Assembly (NCBI GenBank): GCA_964237235.1
Contig: CAXSGY010000007.1
Span: forward strand, 1 to 64,000
DNA from: GCA-002050365 sp964237235
GTDB taxonomy: Bacteria; Acidobacteriota; Blastocatellia; Pyrinomonadales; Pyrinomonadaceae
Direction of reading: 5' to 3'
Length of the DNA stretch: 64,000 nt
A program made the translations under genes and the position numbers. Shown piece after piece: positions 24,721 through 33,689 of the stretch; the stretch's first letter is position 1; each line of letters opens with the position of its first letter. Below the pieces are notes generated by a model that was not told the DNA's origin, searched no databases, and was given only the letters and a program-made list of their open reading frames with translations.

Positions 24721-25194
24721 ATGGCGAGAAAAAAAAGGGAGCCGACCGACCAAATCGTTATCAAGCGTTATGCAAATCGGCGGCTTTATAATATGGAGAC
24801 GCGCGGTTACGTCAATTATCAGGATTTAATCAAAATGGCTCGCGGCGGCGACGATTTTCAGGTAATTGATTCGACGACGAACGAAGATGTCACGAAAAGC
24901 ATTCTGATTCAGTTGATTTTAGAAGAGGAAAAAAACAATCACAATATTTTGCCGACACCGTTTCTTTTTCAGCTTTTGCGTTCAAACGAAGAATCATTAC
25001 AGGATTTTTTCAAAAACTATCTGACGGCGAGCCTGGCGGCGTATATGAAGACCAAAGAAGAATTCGACAGACGCTTTCGCAGCGTGCTGGAGATGACGAT
25101 TCCGAACGCGCAAACGTGGGAAAAATTAATTCCCGGCGCGGAGATAATGCGCGGACTTTTAACGGGCGATAAAAAGAAGGAAGATTCGGAATGA
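24721..25194 (+). CDS. phaR: PHA synthesis regulator PhaR
   Basis: A 157-residue cytosolic regulator with the PHB/PHA accumulation DNA-binding domain at the N-terminus: IVIKRYANRRLYNMETRGYV, then DFQVIDSTTNEDVTKSIL and the LIQLILEEE helix. The C-terminal half (65-157) is helical and carries the PHB_acc-like oligomerisation and granule-binding role in relatives. PhaR binds free granules and releases phasin promoters when polymer accumulates. It is divergent from the two phasin-like genes, consistent with this circuit. A strong terminator follows at 25216-25250. Confidence 0.9.
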   Translation: MARKKREPTDQIVIKRYANRRLYNMETRGYVNYQDLIKMARGGDDFQVIDSTTNEDVTKSILIQLILEEEKNNHNILPTPFLFQLLRSNEESLQDFFKNYLTASLAAYMKTKEEFDRRFRSVLEMTIPNAQTWEKLIPGAEIMRGLLTGDKKKEDSE

Positions 25195-25215
25195 AAATCA
25201 ATTTTTTGACAGTGA

Positions 25216-25250
25216 AAAAGGAACGCAAAATCATCGTTTGCGTTCCTTTT
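25216..25250. terminator. Bidirectional terminator after phaR
   Basis: AAAAGGAACGCAAA (25216-25229) pairs with TTTGCGTTCCTTTT (25237-25250), 7-nt loop, T-tract on the plus strand and A-tract on the left, serving both phaR and the convergent hydrolase gene. Confidence 0.85.
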
Positions 25251-25273
25251 GTTTGATTTGAAGTTTTTAGCTT

Positions 25274-26041
25274 TCAAACAATTTGCTCTCTGCTTTTGAA
25301 CAAGCGGTCAGAGACAATTCGATAAACCTGCGGATTGACCACTAAACCGACGTGTGTTCCCGAAACTTTATAATTATTAGCCGGTTCACGGTCAACGCAA
25401 ACCTGCCAGTCAACAATTCCGTCAGTTTCCGTATAGACGGCGGTTTGCAGAATATCCGCCGGAAAACAGGTGTCCCAGGCGCGGACGGTTTCGCAGTCGC
25501 AACCGCCGGTATAGCATTGCGGACGTTCGTTATTAGTTTCGCGCAGGATGCGTGCGCGAACCTGTTCGGCGGTTTTCATTACCGCTGGATGCGAGCGAAT
25601 GCCGCGAAACGGCGAACCCAGAGCGATTACCGAACGAACCATTTCCGGGCGTTGGACGGCAGCCGAACGCGCCAGAATTCCGCCCAGACTGTGACCGATT
25701 AAATGAACTGGTCTGCCGGTTTTCGCTGCGGCTTTTTCAATCGTCGCCACTAATTTTTTGCCGACTATATCGAGACAGTTGGCGTTCCAGCCGATGCCGG
25801 ACATATAAGGTTTATAACCGATGCGCCAGAGCCAGAAATAAAGCTCGGTCATATAATAATCGGTTCCCATAAAGCCGGGAATTAAAACGACCGCCGCGCC
25901 GTCGCCGCGTTTCGCTCCGAAGCCGTAATAGATTGCCGAAGCGCGCAGCGCGACCCAGTCCAAACCCCACAATGCTTCACGCAGTATCGGTCGGTCTGCC
26001 GGCTGGCTGTCTTTGCTCGTGTAATTGGCGGTGTCGGTCAT
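25274..26041 (-). CDS. Alpha/beta hydrolase, lipase-like
   Basis: A 255-residue alpha/beta hydrolase. Oxyanion-type VVLIPGFMGTDYYM lies near residue 55, and the nucleophile elbow VHLIGHSLGGILARS carries Ser near residue 117. The acid (about ETDGIVDW) and His (SGTHVGLVVNPQ) follow at expected spacing, so the triad looks complete. No signal peptide is seen, so it acts inside the cell. It is the last gene in a minus-strand run after the WS/DGAT gene (6-nt gap), which points to turnover of intracellular neutral lipid or PHA oligomers. The exact substrate is not shown. Confidence 0.82.
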   Translation of the reverse strand: MTDTANYTSKDSQPADRPILREALWGLDWVALRASAIYYGFGAKRGDGAAVVLIPGFMGTDYYMTELYFWLWRIGYKPYMSGIGWNANCLDIVGKKLVATIEKAAAKTGRPVHLIGHSLGGILARSAAVQRPEMVRSVIALGSPFRGIRSHPAVMKTAEQVRARILRETNNERPQCYTGGCDCETVRAWDTCFPADILQTAVYTETDGIVDWQVCVDREPANNYKVSGTHVGLVVNPQVYRIVSDRLFKSREQIV

Positions 26042-26047
26042 AATTTA

Positions 26048-27700
26048 TTATCGTCCGTTTAGAGCCGTTCGCGCCGGTTTTTTTCGCTTTGCGCTCGCTG
26101 ACGGCTCGTTTTCTTTCGCATCTGCGATAGGTTTAGTGATTTTTACGGTTTTAGACGTTGTCCGCGATTTAGCTCCGGCAGTTTTCGCGGACTCGGTTTT
26201 GTCGGCGGCTCGCGCCTTAACTTTTTTTGCGGCGGGCGGCGTAACTTTTTCGACGGTTCGCGGCGCGGATTTTTTAATCGGGAGAGAATCGCTTTTTTCG
26301 ATGCCCGCCGCTTTTAACAATTCGGCGAAGGATTCGTTGAGAAAATCCCGAAGCCGCTCGACATCGGGCATCGCCTGCAGATCGGCGGTCAATCCAAACG
26401 TAATTTTCTGATCATAAGTTAAAATCGCGCAGCCGCAGCCGACCGCGTAACCGACGGGAACATACGGATAATAACCGAGCATTTTTCTGCCGAGCGTATA
26501 AAGCGGAACCTGCGGACCCGGCACATTGGTCGAAACCATATTGACGGCGGGCATCGGCATCGAAGCCAGCGCGCCGGCGAGAGCCTGCACGGGCGCGGGC
26601 AAAATGCCCATCAGAGCCGAAAATAAATTAACGCCTTCCGCCACGCGCCCGCCCTTCAAAGTCGCGGTTTTCTGGTTGATAAACCGAAAGCGTTCCGCCG
26701 GATCGTTTAGATCGAGCGGAATTTCAACCGGCAGAATCGAAACCAAATTTCCGAGCGCGCCGCGCTGATCGGCTTGCCGCAAACTGACCGGAACCATAAA
26801 TCTGACGCTGCGGTTCGCCGTCGCCTGCCCGTGACTTTCGACGTATTTGGAAACCGCGCCGGACAAAATAGTCAATGCCGCGTCGTTGACCGTTCCGTCC
26901 AGCGCGGCGCGAACGGCGCGGACATCGGCGAATGAAAACTCGCTCCAGACGAGTCGCCGCTCGCCCGAACAGGGTTTGTTAAAAGGCAGAATCGCCGCCG
27001 GTGTCGCCATCTGCGGCAAATCGCTTCCGACGCGCGTCATCGCATCGCGCGACTGCTGCTCGATCAGGGCTTGCGTTAAATTCAGCAATCCGTTTTGAAA
27101 TTCCATCCAGCGATTCATTCCTTCTTCCATTCCGCCGAGCAGCGAATCGAAAAACTGTCTGGTCGGGTCAAGCCGTTCGGTTCGCGGCGGCGCAGATTCG
27201 GGTTTAACCGGAATGCCGGAATCGGGCGAGATGTCTAAAATGATCTTAATTAAATCAATGCCGGAAATTCCGTCCACCATACAGTGGTGGATGCGCGCAA
27301 TCATCGCCGAATTGCCTTCTTTCAAGCCGTAAACCCAGAAAATATCCCAGAGCGGCTTGTCGCGCTCCATCACGGGCGTGAAAATTTTGCTCGATAATTC
27401 GATTAATTCCTGTTCGCCGCCGGGCGCGTCAATCTGAATTTTAAAAATATGTTTGCGAATGTCGAAGTGCGGATCATTTTCCCAGGTCGGATGCGCCATA
27501 TTAAACGGGTCGAATTTAACAACTTGCCGGTAGCGCGGAATGAGATGCATTTTGGCATCCATCATCGAGATAAAATCTTCAAACGGCACTTCGCCCTCAA
27601 AAAGATGCACGCTGCCGATATGCATCGGTGCTTCCTTCTTTTCAAAATAGAGGAAACTCGAATCGGTGGTGGTCAGGCGACGATTTAATATTTTAGACAT
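26048..27700 (-). CDS. Wax ester synthase/diacylglycerol acyltransferase (WS/DGAT)
   Basis: A 550-residue acyltransferase that makes wax esters or triacylglycerol from acyl-CoA at the membrane or lipid-body surface. The start at 27700 (MSKILNRRLTTTDSSFLYFE) matches the family N-terminus. The active-site HHxxxDG is visible as IHHCMVDGISGIDLI (about residue 135). The NVP motif near MVSTNVPGPQVPLY is conserved. After the normal end (about residue 440) there is an unusual tail of about 100 residues rich in Lys, Ala, Thr and Pro, such as PAAKKVKARAADKTESAKTA, resembling the basic tails of granule- or DNA-binding proteins. It overlaps nothing and precedes the hydrolase by 6 nt. Confidence 0.92.
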   Translation of the reverse strand: MSKILNRRLTTTDSSFLYFEKKEAPMHIGSVHLFEGEVPFEDFISMMDAKMHLIPRYRQVVKFDPFNMAHPTWENDPHFDIRKHIFKIQIDAPGGEQELIELSSKIFTPVMERDKPLWDIFWVYGLKEGNSAMIARIHHCMVDGISGIDLIKIILDISPDSGIPVKPESAPPRTERLDPTRQFFDSLLGGMEEGMNRWMEFQNGLLNLTQALIEQQSRDAMTRVGSDLPQMATPAAILPFNKPCSGERRLVWSEFSFADVRAVRAALDGTVNDAALTILSGAVSKYVESHGQATANRSVRFMVPVSLRQADQRGALGNLVSILPVEIPLDLNDPAERFRFINQKTATLKGGRVAEGVNLFSALMGILPAPVQALAGALASMPMPAVNMVSTNVPGPQVPLYTLGRKMLGYYPYVPVGYAVGCGCAILTYDQKITFGLTADLQAMPDVERLRDFLNESFAELLKAAGIEKSDSLPIKKSAPRTVEKVTPPAAKKVKARAADKTESAKTAGAKSRTTSKTVKITKPIADAKENEPSASAKRKKPARTALNGR

Positions 27701-27725
27701 AATTTTCAGTTTGATAAAATTAATT

Positions 27726-30700
27726 TTAATTTGATGCCCAAACATCGAGCCGGTAACGATTTCGGGCAGTCAAATCGTTCAGCCAATCTTCGGCTTCGGC
27801 GACGTTCACGGCGGTTTTTTCCATATAAATCGCGGCAAATGTGCGCCGGACATCGGGAGCCATTCGACCGGCATCGCCGCACACGTAAATTATCGCGCCC
27901 GCTTCGAGCATTTGCCAAACTTCGTCGCGGCGCGTGTAAATTTCATTCTGAACGTAGCATTTCGCCTGTCCTTCGACGCGCGAAAAACTGGTTGACAACC
28001 GCACGATTTTCTGACGCTCGAATTCGCGCAATTCGTCTTCGTAGAGAAAATCCTGCTGCGGGTGGCGACAGCCGAAAAACAATATCGCTTCGCCGATTTC
28101 CGCGCCTCGCGCTTTTAATCGGGCGCGTTCCTGCAAAAAACCGCGAAACGGCGCGATGCCGGTTCCGGGTCCGATCATAATAATCGGCAGGGCTGAATCA
28201 TCCGGCAAACCGAACATCGCTTTTGTATCTTTAACAAAAGCGTAAATCTGGCTCGATGCGGATTTTCGGGCGAGGTAATTCGTGCAAACGCCCCGGTAGA
28301 TGCCGTTTCCTGCACGCGCCGGACTTTCGACGACGGCGACGGTGATGCTGCTAAGCGCGGGATTTTCGAGCGGGGAAGAAGAAATCGAATAATAACGCGG
28401 GCGCAGCGGCGGCAAAGTTTCGAGATAAATTTCAAACGGCAGTTCGCACGCCGGATATTCTTCGAGCAAATCAAGAGCTGACTTTCTTTTGTCCAGAATT
28501 TCTTCGCGGTAACGCGCCGCCGTCTGCTCGTCGTCGCCGACGAGCGCGAGCATCTGAATTTTATGCGGCGGGCAATCGGTGTAATCGGCGAGCGTTTTGA
28601 TTTGCTGGCGCGTGGCGACTTCCTGCAATTCGACGTAATCGCGCAGCAGTCGGTAAACGGAAATCGTCTGTTCGACGGGCAGAAAAGTTTTGCGATTCGC
28701 CTGTTTTCGCAAACGAATATAAGTTTCGCGCTCGAAGTCGAATCGGGCGGCGACGCGTTCGATTAAATTTTCGCTGTTTTGCGGAATCACGCCGAGATGG
28801 TCGCCGACATTATACGAAAGGTTTTCGGGCAATTCGAGTTCGATGTGTCTGGTCGAGCGTTCCGACGGATAATCGCCCGTTTTCCGGTGCAGTTCTTGAT
28901 TAATCAAAACGCGCAGCGGTTGCGCGTCGAACGAATCAACGAATCCGCTCATCTGCGCGCCCGGCACGATTTCGAGTTGATAAAGCTGTTTCGAGCCTTC
29001 GTCAATCTCGAACTGCAAATTCAATTCTTTGCCGACGAGCTTTCTGAGCGGCTGATACCAATTTTGAAATTGCCCTTCAAAATCATCGCGCGCATCGCCT
29101 TCGCCGTGCGCGTAAAAACGCTTCGCGCCGAGTTTTGCCAAACGTTCGTCAATAAAGCGCGGAACGGCTTGGAAAGTCGAAGCCCAATCACGATTTCCGC
29201 AGCCGAAAACCGCGTAAGTCACGCCCGCGAGCGATTCGTCCGCCTCCTTCAGCCAATCGCAGAACCCGGCGGCGTTGTCCGGCGGCGCGCCGTTGTAGGA
29301 AGAGGCGGCGATAAAAGTTAAGCCGTCTTTCGGCAAGCGTCCGGCGTAATCGTCGAGCGCGGAGATTTTTACGGAAAAGCCGTTTTCCTCGGCATCCTGC
29401 GCGATGCGGCGGGCGATTTCTTCCGCCGTTCCCATATTCGAGCCGTATAAAACCAGCAACGGCGTTTGGTGCGATTGCGGACTGCGGATTGCGGATGGCG
29501 GAAGCTGTTCGAGTTCTTTCTCATTCGCTTTCGGCAACTCGTGATTCGTAATTCGTAATTCGTAATTTTCCTTTTCTTTAAATTGGCGTGGGCGAACCTG
29601 GATTTTCAAACCGTCGGGTTTCATCGTCAGCGTTTCTTTAATTTTTAAATCGATGTATTCGGTATGATTGATCAATTCAAAACGCCGGAGAATCATTCCG
29701 ATGACCAGAGTCGCTTCCTGCATCGCAAATTGTCTGCCGATGCACGCGCGCCGACCGTTGCCGAACGGTTTGTAAGCGTTTGGCGGCAGCGCGGCTTCGC
29801 GTTCGGGCGTAAAATTATCGGGATTAAATTCTTCTGCGTCTTCGCCCCAGACCGCCGGGTCGCGGTGCAGCATCGGCAGTAAAACATTGATTTGATGCGT
29901 GCGTTTTATTTTGTATTTCCCGCCGAGAATTGTGTCTTCGTAAGGCACGAGCGCGAACGCCGGCGCGGTCGGAAAAAGGCGCAGCGTTTCCTTCAAAATC
30001 CGCTCGATATACTTTAATTGATTGACCTGCGCGTAAGTTGGCTGATGCGAAAGGTCGCGCCCGAATACGCGGTCAACTTCTTCGTAAGCCCGCGCCAGCA
30101 CGTCGGGATTTTTCAGTAATTCGTAAATCACAAATGAAAGCAAGCCGCTCGTCGTTTCGTGTCCGGCGATGAGAAAAGTAATCACCTGATAGCGAATGTT
30201 CAAATCGTCGAGCCGTTCGCCGGTTTTCTTGTCCGCGCCGGACAACATATAGCTCAACAAGTCCACTTTGTCGGACAAATCTTCGCCCGCCGCCCGCCGT
30301 TCTCTAATGATGCGATCAACGATTTCATTCATCCCGCTCACGTCCGTCTGAAATTGCCGTTCGCGTTTGTGCTGCACCATTTTTTCGAGCGGCATATCGC
30401 GCAATTCGTCCATCGAAGTCGAAAGCGCGTTCGCCATCTGCCGGACGAACGGATGTTCCGCATCGTGGTAAAACGAGTTGAAACGATAACCGAAACCGCA
30501 TAAACCGATGGTGTCAACCGTCAGGCTCGTCATATCGCGCACGACATCAATTTCCTCGTCGGCGTTGAGCCGCGCCCATTTGGAAACCATCTGCTCGGCG
30601 ATGTCGAGCATCATCGGATGATAACCCTGCATCGCTTTGTGGCTGAAATTCGGCAGCAGAATGTTGTGCGCCTTCGACCAGTTCGGCTCCTGCGTTTTAG

Positions 30701-30965
30701 CCGTAAAAAGTCCGTCGCCCGCAAACCTTCGCACCAAGCCGAGCGCGCCGCGAATCGTTTTATCGAAACGCTTTTCGTCGGATAATTCGTTGACCAATTC
30801 CTGACCGGAAACGATGACGACGACGCGGTTGCGAAAAACCATACGGTAAATCGGACCGTATTCGCGCGCCAGACGAATCATATCCTGCACCGGCTCGCCC
30901 GCGCTCAAATCGAGCATATTGCCGAGCAGAAACTTTTGGGGCGGTTGCGGAATGCGCTCAATCAT
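27726..30965 (-). CDS. CYP102-like P450-reductase fusion (BM3 type)
   Basis: A self-sufficient fatty-acid hydroxylase of 1079 residues that uses NADPH and O2 in the cytosol. The start at 30965 (MIERIPQPPQ) fits the family. The P450 domain (1-460) has I-helix AGHETTSG, ExxR in KETLRLFP and heme loop FGNGRRACIGRQFA with Cys near 398. Flavodoxin domain (about 485-630) begins YGSNMGTAEEIA. FAD domain has RYYSISSSP, and NADPH motifs are GPGTGIAPFRGFLQER and YVCGDAGRMAPDV. Subterminal hydroxylation of long-chain acids is the known reaction. The linker (about 466-497) is encoded by intergenic-type repeats. It lies 25 nt upstream of the WS/DGAT gene. Confidence 0.95.
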   Translation of the reverse strand: MIERIPQPPQKFLLGNMLDLSAGEPVQDMIRLAREYGPIYRMVFRNRVVVIVSGQELVNELSDEKRFDKTIRGALGLVRRFAGDGLFTAKTQEPNWSKAHNILLPNFSHKAMQGYHPMMLDIAEQMVSKWARLNADEEIDVVRDMTSLTVDTIGLCGFGYRFNSFYHDAEHPFVRQMANALSTSMDELRDMPLEKMVQHKRERQFQTDVSGMNEIVDRIIRERRAAGEDLSDKVDLLSYMLSGADKKTGERLDDLNIRYQVITFLIAGHETTSGLLSFVIYELLKNPDVLARAYEEVDRVFGRDLSHQPTYAQVNQLKYIERILKETLRLFPTAPAFALVPYEDTILGGKYKIKRTHQINVLLPMLHRDPAVWGEDAEEFNPDNFTPEREAALPPNAYKPFGNGRRACIGRQFAMQEATLVIGMILRRFELINHTEYIDLKIKETLTMKPDGLKIQVRPRQFKEKENYELRITNHELPKANEKELEQLPPSAIRSPQSHQTPLLVLYGSNMGTAEEIARRIAQDAEENGFSVKISALDDYAGRLPKDGLTFIAASSYNGAPPDNAAGFCDWLKEADESLAGVTYAVFGCGNRDWASTFQAVPRFIDERLAKLGAKRFYAHGEGDARDDFEGQFQNWYQPLRKLVGKELNLQFEIDEGSKQLYQLEIVPGAQMSGFVDSFDAQPLRVLINQELHRKTGDYPSERSTRHIELELPENLSYNVGDHLGVIPQNSENLIERVAARFDFERETYIRLRKQANRKTFLPVEQTISVYRLLRDYVELQEVATRQQIKTLADYTDCPPHKIQMLALVGDDEQTAARYREEILDKRKSALDLLEEYPACELPFEIYLETLPPLRPRYYSISSSPLENPALSSITVAVVESPARAGNGIYRGVCTNYLARKSASSQIYAFVKDTKAMFGLPDDSALPIIMIGPGTGIAPFRGFLQERARLKARGAEIGEAILFFGCRHPQQDFLYEDELREFERQKIVRLSTSFSRVEGQAKCYVQNEIYTRRDEVWQMLEAGAIIYVCGDAGRMAPDVRRTFAAIYMEKTAVNVAEAEDWLNDLTARNRYRLDVWASN
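29474..29568. repeat. Intergenic-type repeats inside the P450 linker
   Basis: Two low-complexity repeats lie within the reading frame: GCGGACTGCGGATTGCGG near 29476 and TTCGTAATTCGTAATTCG near 29544. Similar words occur at 30971-31056 just outside the gene. On the coding strand they give NYELRITNHEL and SAIRSPQS, which are typical products of translated intergenic repeats. Confidence 0.7.
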
Positions 30966-30970
30966 AAATC

Positions 30971-31056
30971 GAATTACGAATTTCAAATTACGAATTTCAA
31001 ATTATGAATTGAAAGCCGATTCCGATATTCGTCATTCGTCATTCGTAATTTGAAAT
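30971..31056. repeat. AATTACGAATTTC and ATTCGTC repeats upstream of the P450 gene
   Basis: AATTACGAATTTCAA is repeated in tandem at 30973-31000, and ATTCGTC is repeated at 31027-31047. They fill the gap between the GNAT gene and the P450 gene, both on the minus strand. The words match those within the P450 linker. Confidence 0.7.
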
Positions 31057-31060
31057 TCTC

Positions 31061-31627
31061 TTAAATGGTTAGTCCGGTAACGTCGTAAGTCATCACGACC
31101 AAATCATTGGTGCGGTTATCACGGTCAATGACAAAATCGGCGAGCAGGGCTTCGGCGTTAAAGCCTAAACGCTGAAACACGGCAATCGCGCTTTTTTGTC
31201 CGGCAGCCATTCGCGCCACGATTTTTTGCAGACCGCGTTCTTCGGCGACGGCGAAAATCTCGCTCGCCAGCAGATTGCCCAAACCGAGTCCGCGGGCGGC
31301 GGGACTAATCAAAAGTTGTATTTCGCCGAGATGCCGCGTCCACGTCAGATTGTTGCAAATCAATGTTCCGTGTCCGAGCATTTTCCCGTCCGATTCGGCG
31401 AAAATCGTCACCACGCGCTTCAACTCCAAATCGCGCACCCAGGCGGCGACGGCTTCCGGTTCGGTAATGTCCACCGACAAAAACAGCAAATCGTCGGCGG
31501 GCAAGGAGCGCGCGAAATCGAGCAGCGCGGCGCGGTCGTTCGGCTGCATCAAACGCAGAGTAATTGGGCGGTCTTTGATATTTGTCGTCCACGGATAGCT
31601 CTTTTTTGAAACTGATGTTTTAGCCAT
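31061..31627 (-). CDS. GNAT family N-acetyltransferase
   Basis: A 188-residue acetyl-CoA dependent acyltransferase. The GNAT core (about 22-165) shows ITLRLMQPNDRAALLDFARSL, beta-strand MLGHGTLICN, and the CoA-binding loop ISPAARGLGLGNLLASEIF (R/Q-x-x-G-x-G/A type) with FQRLGF at the end. The substrate is unknown. Its position between acyl-CoA ligase and P450 on the same strand suggests co-expression with lipid genes, but does not prove a lipid substrate. Protein acetylation of a metabolic enzyme is a possible alternative, because acetyl-CoA synthetase is nearby and is commonly controlled this way. Confidence 0.82.
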   Translation of the reverse strand: MAKTSVSKKSYPWTTNIKDRPITLRLMQPNDRAALLDFARSLPADDLLFLSVDITEPEAVAAWVRDLELKRVVTIFAESDGKMLGHGTLICNNLTWTRHLGEIQLLISPAARGLGLGNLLASEIFAVAEERGLQKIVARMAAGQKSAIAVFQRLGFNAEALLADFVIDRDNRTNDLVVMTYDVTGLTI

Positions 31628-31689
31628 TGATTCTCCATTTAAATTTTAAAATTCCTGTCAAAAATTTCGCTCGGCGAAGGCGTTGGCGA

Positions 31690-33375
31690 TTAAACGGACT
31701 GCGATTCTTCGCGCAGAACGCGGTGCAAAATTTTCCCGACCGCGGTTTTCGGCAAACTTTCCCGAATTTCGACGATGCCCGGCACTTTATAGACGGCAAG
31801 CTGCGTTTTGCAGTGCGCCACGAGTTCTTCCGCCGTCGCGCGCGCCTCCGGTTTGAGAACGACGCACGCTTTGACCGCTTCGCCGCGATAAACGTCCGAA
31901 ACGCCGATCACAGCGGCTTCCATCACTGCCGGATGAGCGTAAAGCACGCCTTCGACTTCCGACGGATAGACGTTAAAACCGCTGACCAGAATCATATCTT
32001 TTTTGCGCTGGGCAATATAAAAAAAGCCGTCCTCGTCCATTCGCGCGACATCGCCCGTGTAGAGCCATCTGCGCCCTTCAGCGTCGGCGCGCAAAGTCAC
32101 CGCCGATTCGTCCGGGCGATTCCAGTAACCCTTCATCACCTGCGGCGCGGCGACGCATAATTCGCCTTCTTCACCAATCGGCAGGATAATTTCGCCTGTT
32201 TCCAGATCAACGATTTTGATGTCGGTGTCGGGCAGCGGCAAACCGATGCTGCCCGGTTTGCGGCGACCGTAAAACGGCGTTGTGTGCGTGACCGGCGAGG
32301 CTTCCGAAAGCCCGTAACCTTCGCACACGGCTCCGCCCGTCACGCGCTCGAACTGCGCGATGACTTCGACGGGAATGGGAGCCGAACCGCTGTTGAAAAT
32401 GCGAATTTTATCCACGCCGTATTCGCGCGCTTGCGGATGATTGAGCAGGGAAATATAAATCGTCGGAACGCCCGGAAAATAAGTCGGAACGTAATCCCGA
32501 ATCGCCTCCAGCAAAAGCTGCGCGTCGTATTTCGGAATCAAGATTTGCCTGGCTCCGACCCAAACGCCGTGCATCATTCCGACGGTAAAACCGTAAACGT
32601 GAAAAAGCGGAATGACCAGCAGAAACGTCTGCGTTCCGCGCGTCGCGTGCGGCTGCGTCCAGCATTCGGACTGCACGACGTTGGTAAAAATATTATAGTG
32701 CGTCAGCATCGCGCCCTTCGGCACGCCGGTCGTGCCGCCGGTGTATTGCAAAACGGCGACATCCGTCTCCGGGTCAATTGCAACCGTCGGCAAAGCCGGT
32801 AAATTCTTTTCGGCGAGCAAATCAGCCCAGCGCAGAGTGCCTTCGATAACAGTCGTTGCAATCGCGTCGCTCGAATATTCGGCGGCGGAAGTGATGATAA
32901 TTTTTTCGATTGGCGTTTGGTCTCGAACGCCGAGCGCGCTGCCGGCGAGTAAGTCGAGCGTCATCAGCAAACGCACTCCGGCATCGGCGGCGACGACCGC
33001 GAGTTCGCGCGGAGTGTAAAGCGGATTGATATTAACGACGACCGCGCCGAGCCTTAAAACGGCAAAAGCGGCGATCATATACTGCGGACAATTCGGCAGC
33101 ATAATGCCGATGCGGTCGCCCTGCTTCACGCCCAAACCGCAGAGTGCCGCCGCCATTGTATCGGCTTGCCGCTTGATTTCCGCATAATTTAAGGTCGCGC
33201 CGAGGAAAACCGTCGCCGTCGCGTCGGGAATTTCGATTGCCGTCGTCCGCAAAATTTCATAAAGCGAGCGGCGCGGATAATTCATCGTCGGACGCACCCA
33301 ATAATCATAATGCCTGAGCCAGGGACGTTCGGCATACGGCGAAGCTTGTTTTTCTTTCGCTGAATTCGCGTTCAT
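31690..33375 (-). CDS. Long-chain acyl-CoA ligase (FadD-like)
   Basis: A 561-residue AMP-forming ligase that activates fatty acids to acyl-CoA. The start at 33375 (MNANSAKEKQ) follows GGAAA; the longer frame is not family-like. The P-loop-like YTGGTTGVPKGAMLTHYN (about 190), the VCEGYGLSEASP motif, the YTGDVARMDEDGFFYI motif and C-terminal LPKTAVGKILHRVL with the catalytic Lys are visible. It is in the same-strand lipid series with GNAT, P450 and WS/DGAT genes, providing the acyl-CoA that the WS/DGAT uses. fadD is a functional label only, so the symbol is left empty. Confidence 0.92.
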   Translation of the reverse strand: MNANSAKEKQASPYAERPWLRHYDYWVRPTMNYPRRSLYEILRTTAIEIPDATATVFLGATLNYAEIKRQADTMAAALCGLGVKQGDRIGIMLPNCPQYMIAAFAVLRLGAVVVNINPLYTPRELAVVAADAGVRLLMTLDLLAGSALGVRDQTPIEKIIITSAAEYSSDAIATTVIEGTLRWADLLAEKNLPALPTVAIDPETDVAVLQYTGGTTGVPKGAMLTHYNIFTNVVQSECWTQPHATRGTQTFLLVIPLFHVYGFTVGMMHGVWVGARQILIPKYDAQLLLEAIRDYVPTYFPGVPTIYISLLNHPQAREYGVDKIRIFNSGSAPIPVEVIAQFERVTGGAVCEGYGLSEASPVTHTTPFYGRRKPGSIGLPLPDTDIKIVDLETGEIILPIGEEGELCVAAPQVMKGYWNRPDESAVTLRADAEGRRWLYTGDVARMDEDGFFYIAQRKKDMILVSGFNVYPSEVEGVLYAHPAVMEAAVIGVSDVYRGEAVKACVVLKPEARATAEELVAHCKTQLAVYKVPGIVEIRESLPKTAVGKILHRVLREESQSV

Positions 33376-33524
33376 AAATCGGTTTCCGGTTTGCGTAAGA
33401 GTGTCATTTTGCCGAACGGCGGACAACAGCAAACCACTATTCGTAAATTTGTTAAAGCTCGAGAATCTTCAATTAAAATACCTTAACATTTAATTCTGCA
33501 AAATTTAAGAAATCGCCGGCACAA
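33376..33524. other. Short intergenic region upstream of the acyl-CoA ligase
   Basis: About 150 AT-rich nt that likely hold the ligase promoter on the minus strand. No hairpin is evident. Confidence 0.3.
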
Positions 33525-33689
33525 TTATTCGACAACCTTTTCCAAAAGATATTTGAAAATGTCATACGTCGCGGCGCAACGCGGCGGAATGTCATACGGC
33601 ACGACGACGGTAAAATTTAGAGTTGTCGCGCCGCTGATCGGCGTTATTTGATTTTTCAAACAGAGACTTTTAGCATCTGTGCGAAACAT
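33525..33689 (-). CDS. Small overlapping gene, 54 residues
   Basis: An open frame from ATG at 33689 to TAA at 33525 that begins inside the last codons of the preceding gene (20-nt overlap in another frame). The product has a natural composition with strand-like TTLNFTVVVPYDIPPRC and a C-terminal helix TYDIFKYLLEKVVE. No family is recognised. The plus strand shows only a 30-codon open stretch there. Overlap with the upstream stop suggests translational coupling. An alternative is that the two frames were once one protein split by a frameshift. Confidence 0.45.
   Translation of the reverse strand: MFRTDAKSLCLKNQITPISGATTLNFTVVVPYDIPPRCAATYDIFKYLLEKVVE

Noticed and set aside
28779..29321. Open frame on the plus strand within the P450 fusion
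   Set aside because: Shadow of the real gene; the product lacks normal composition.
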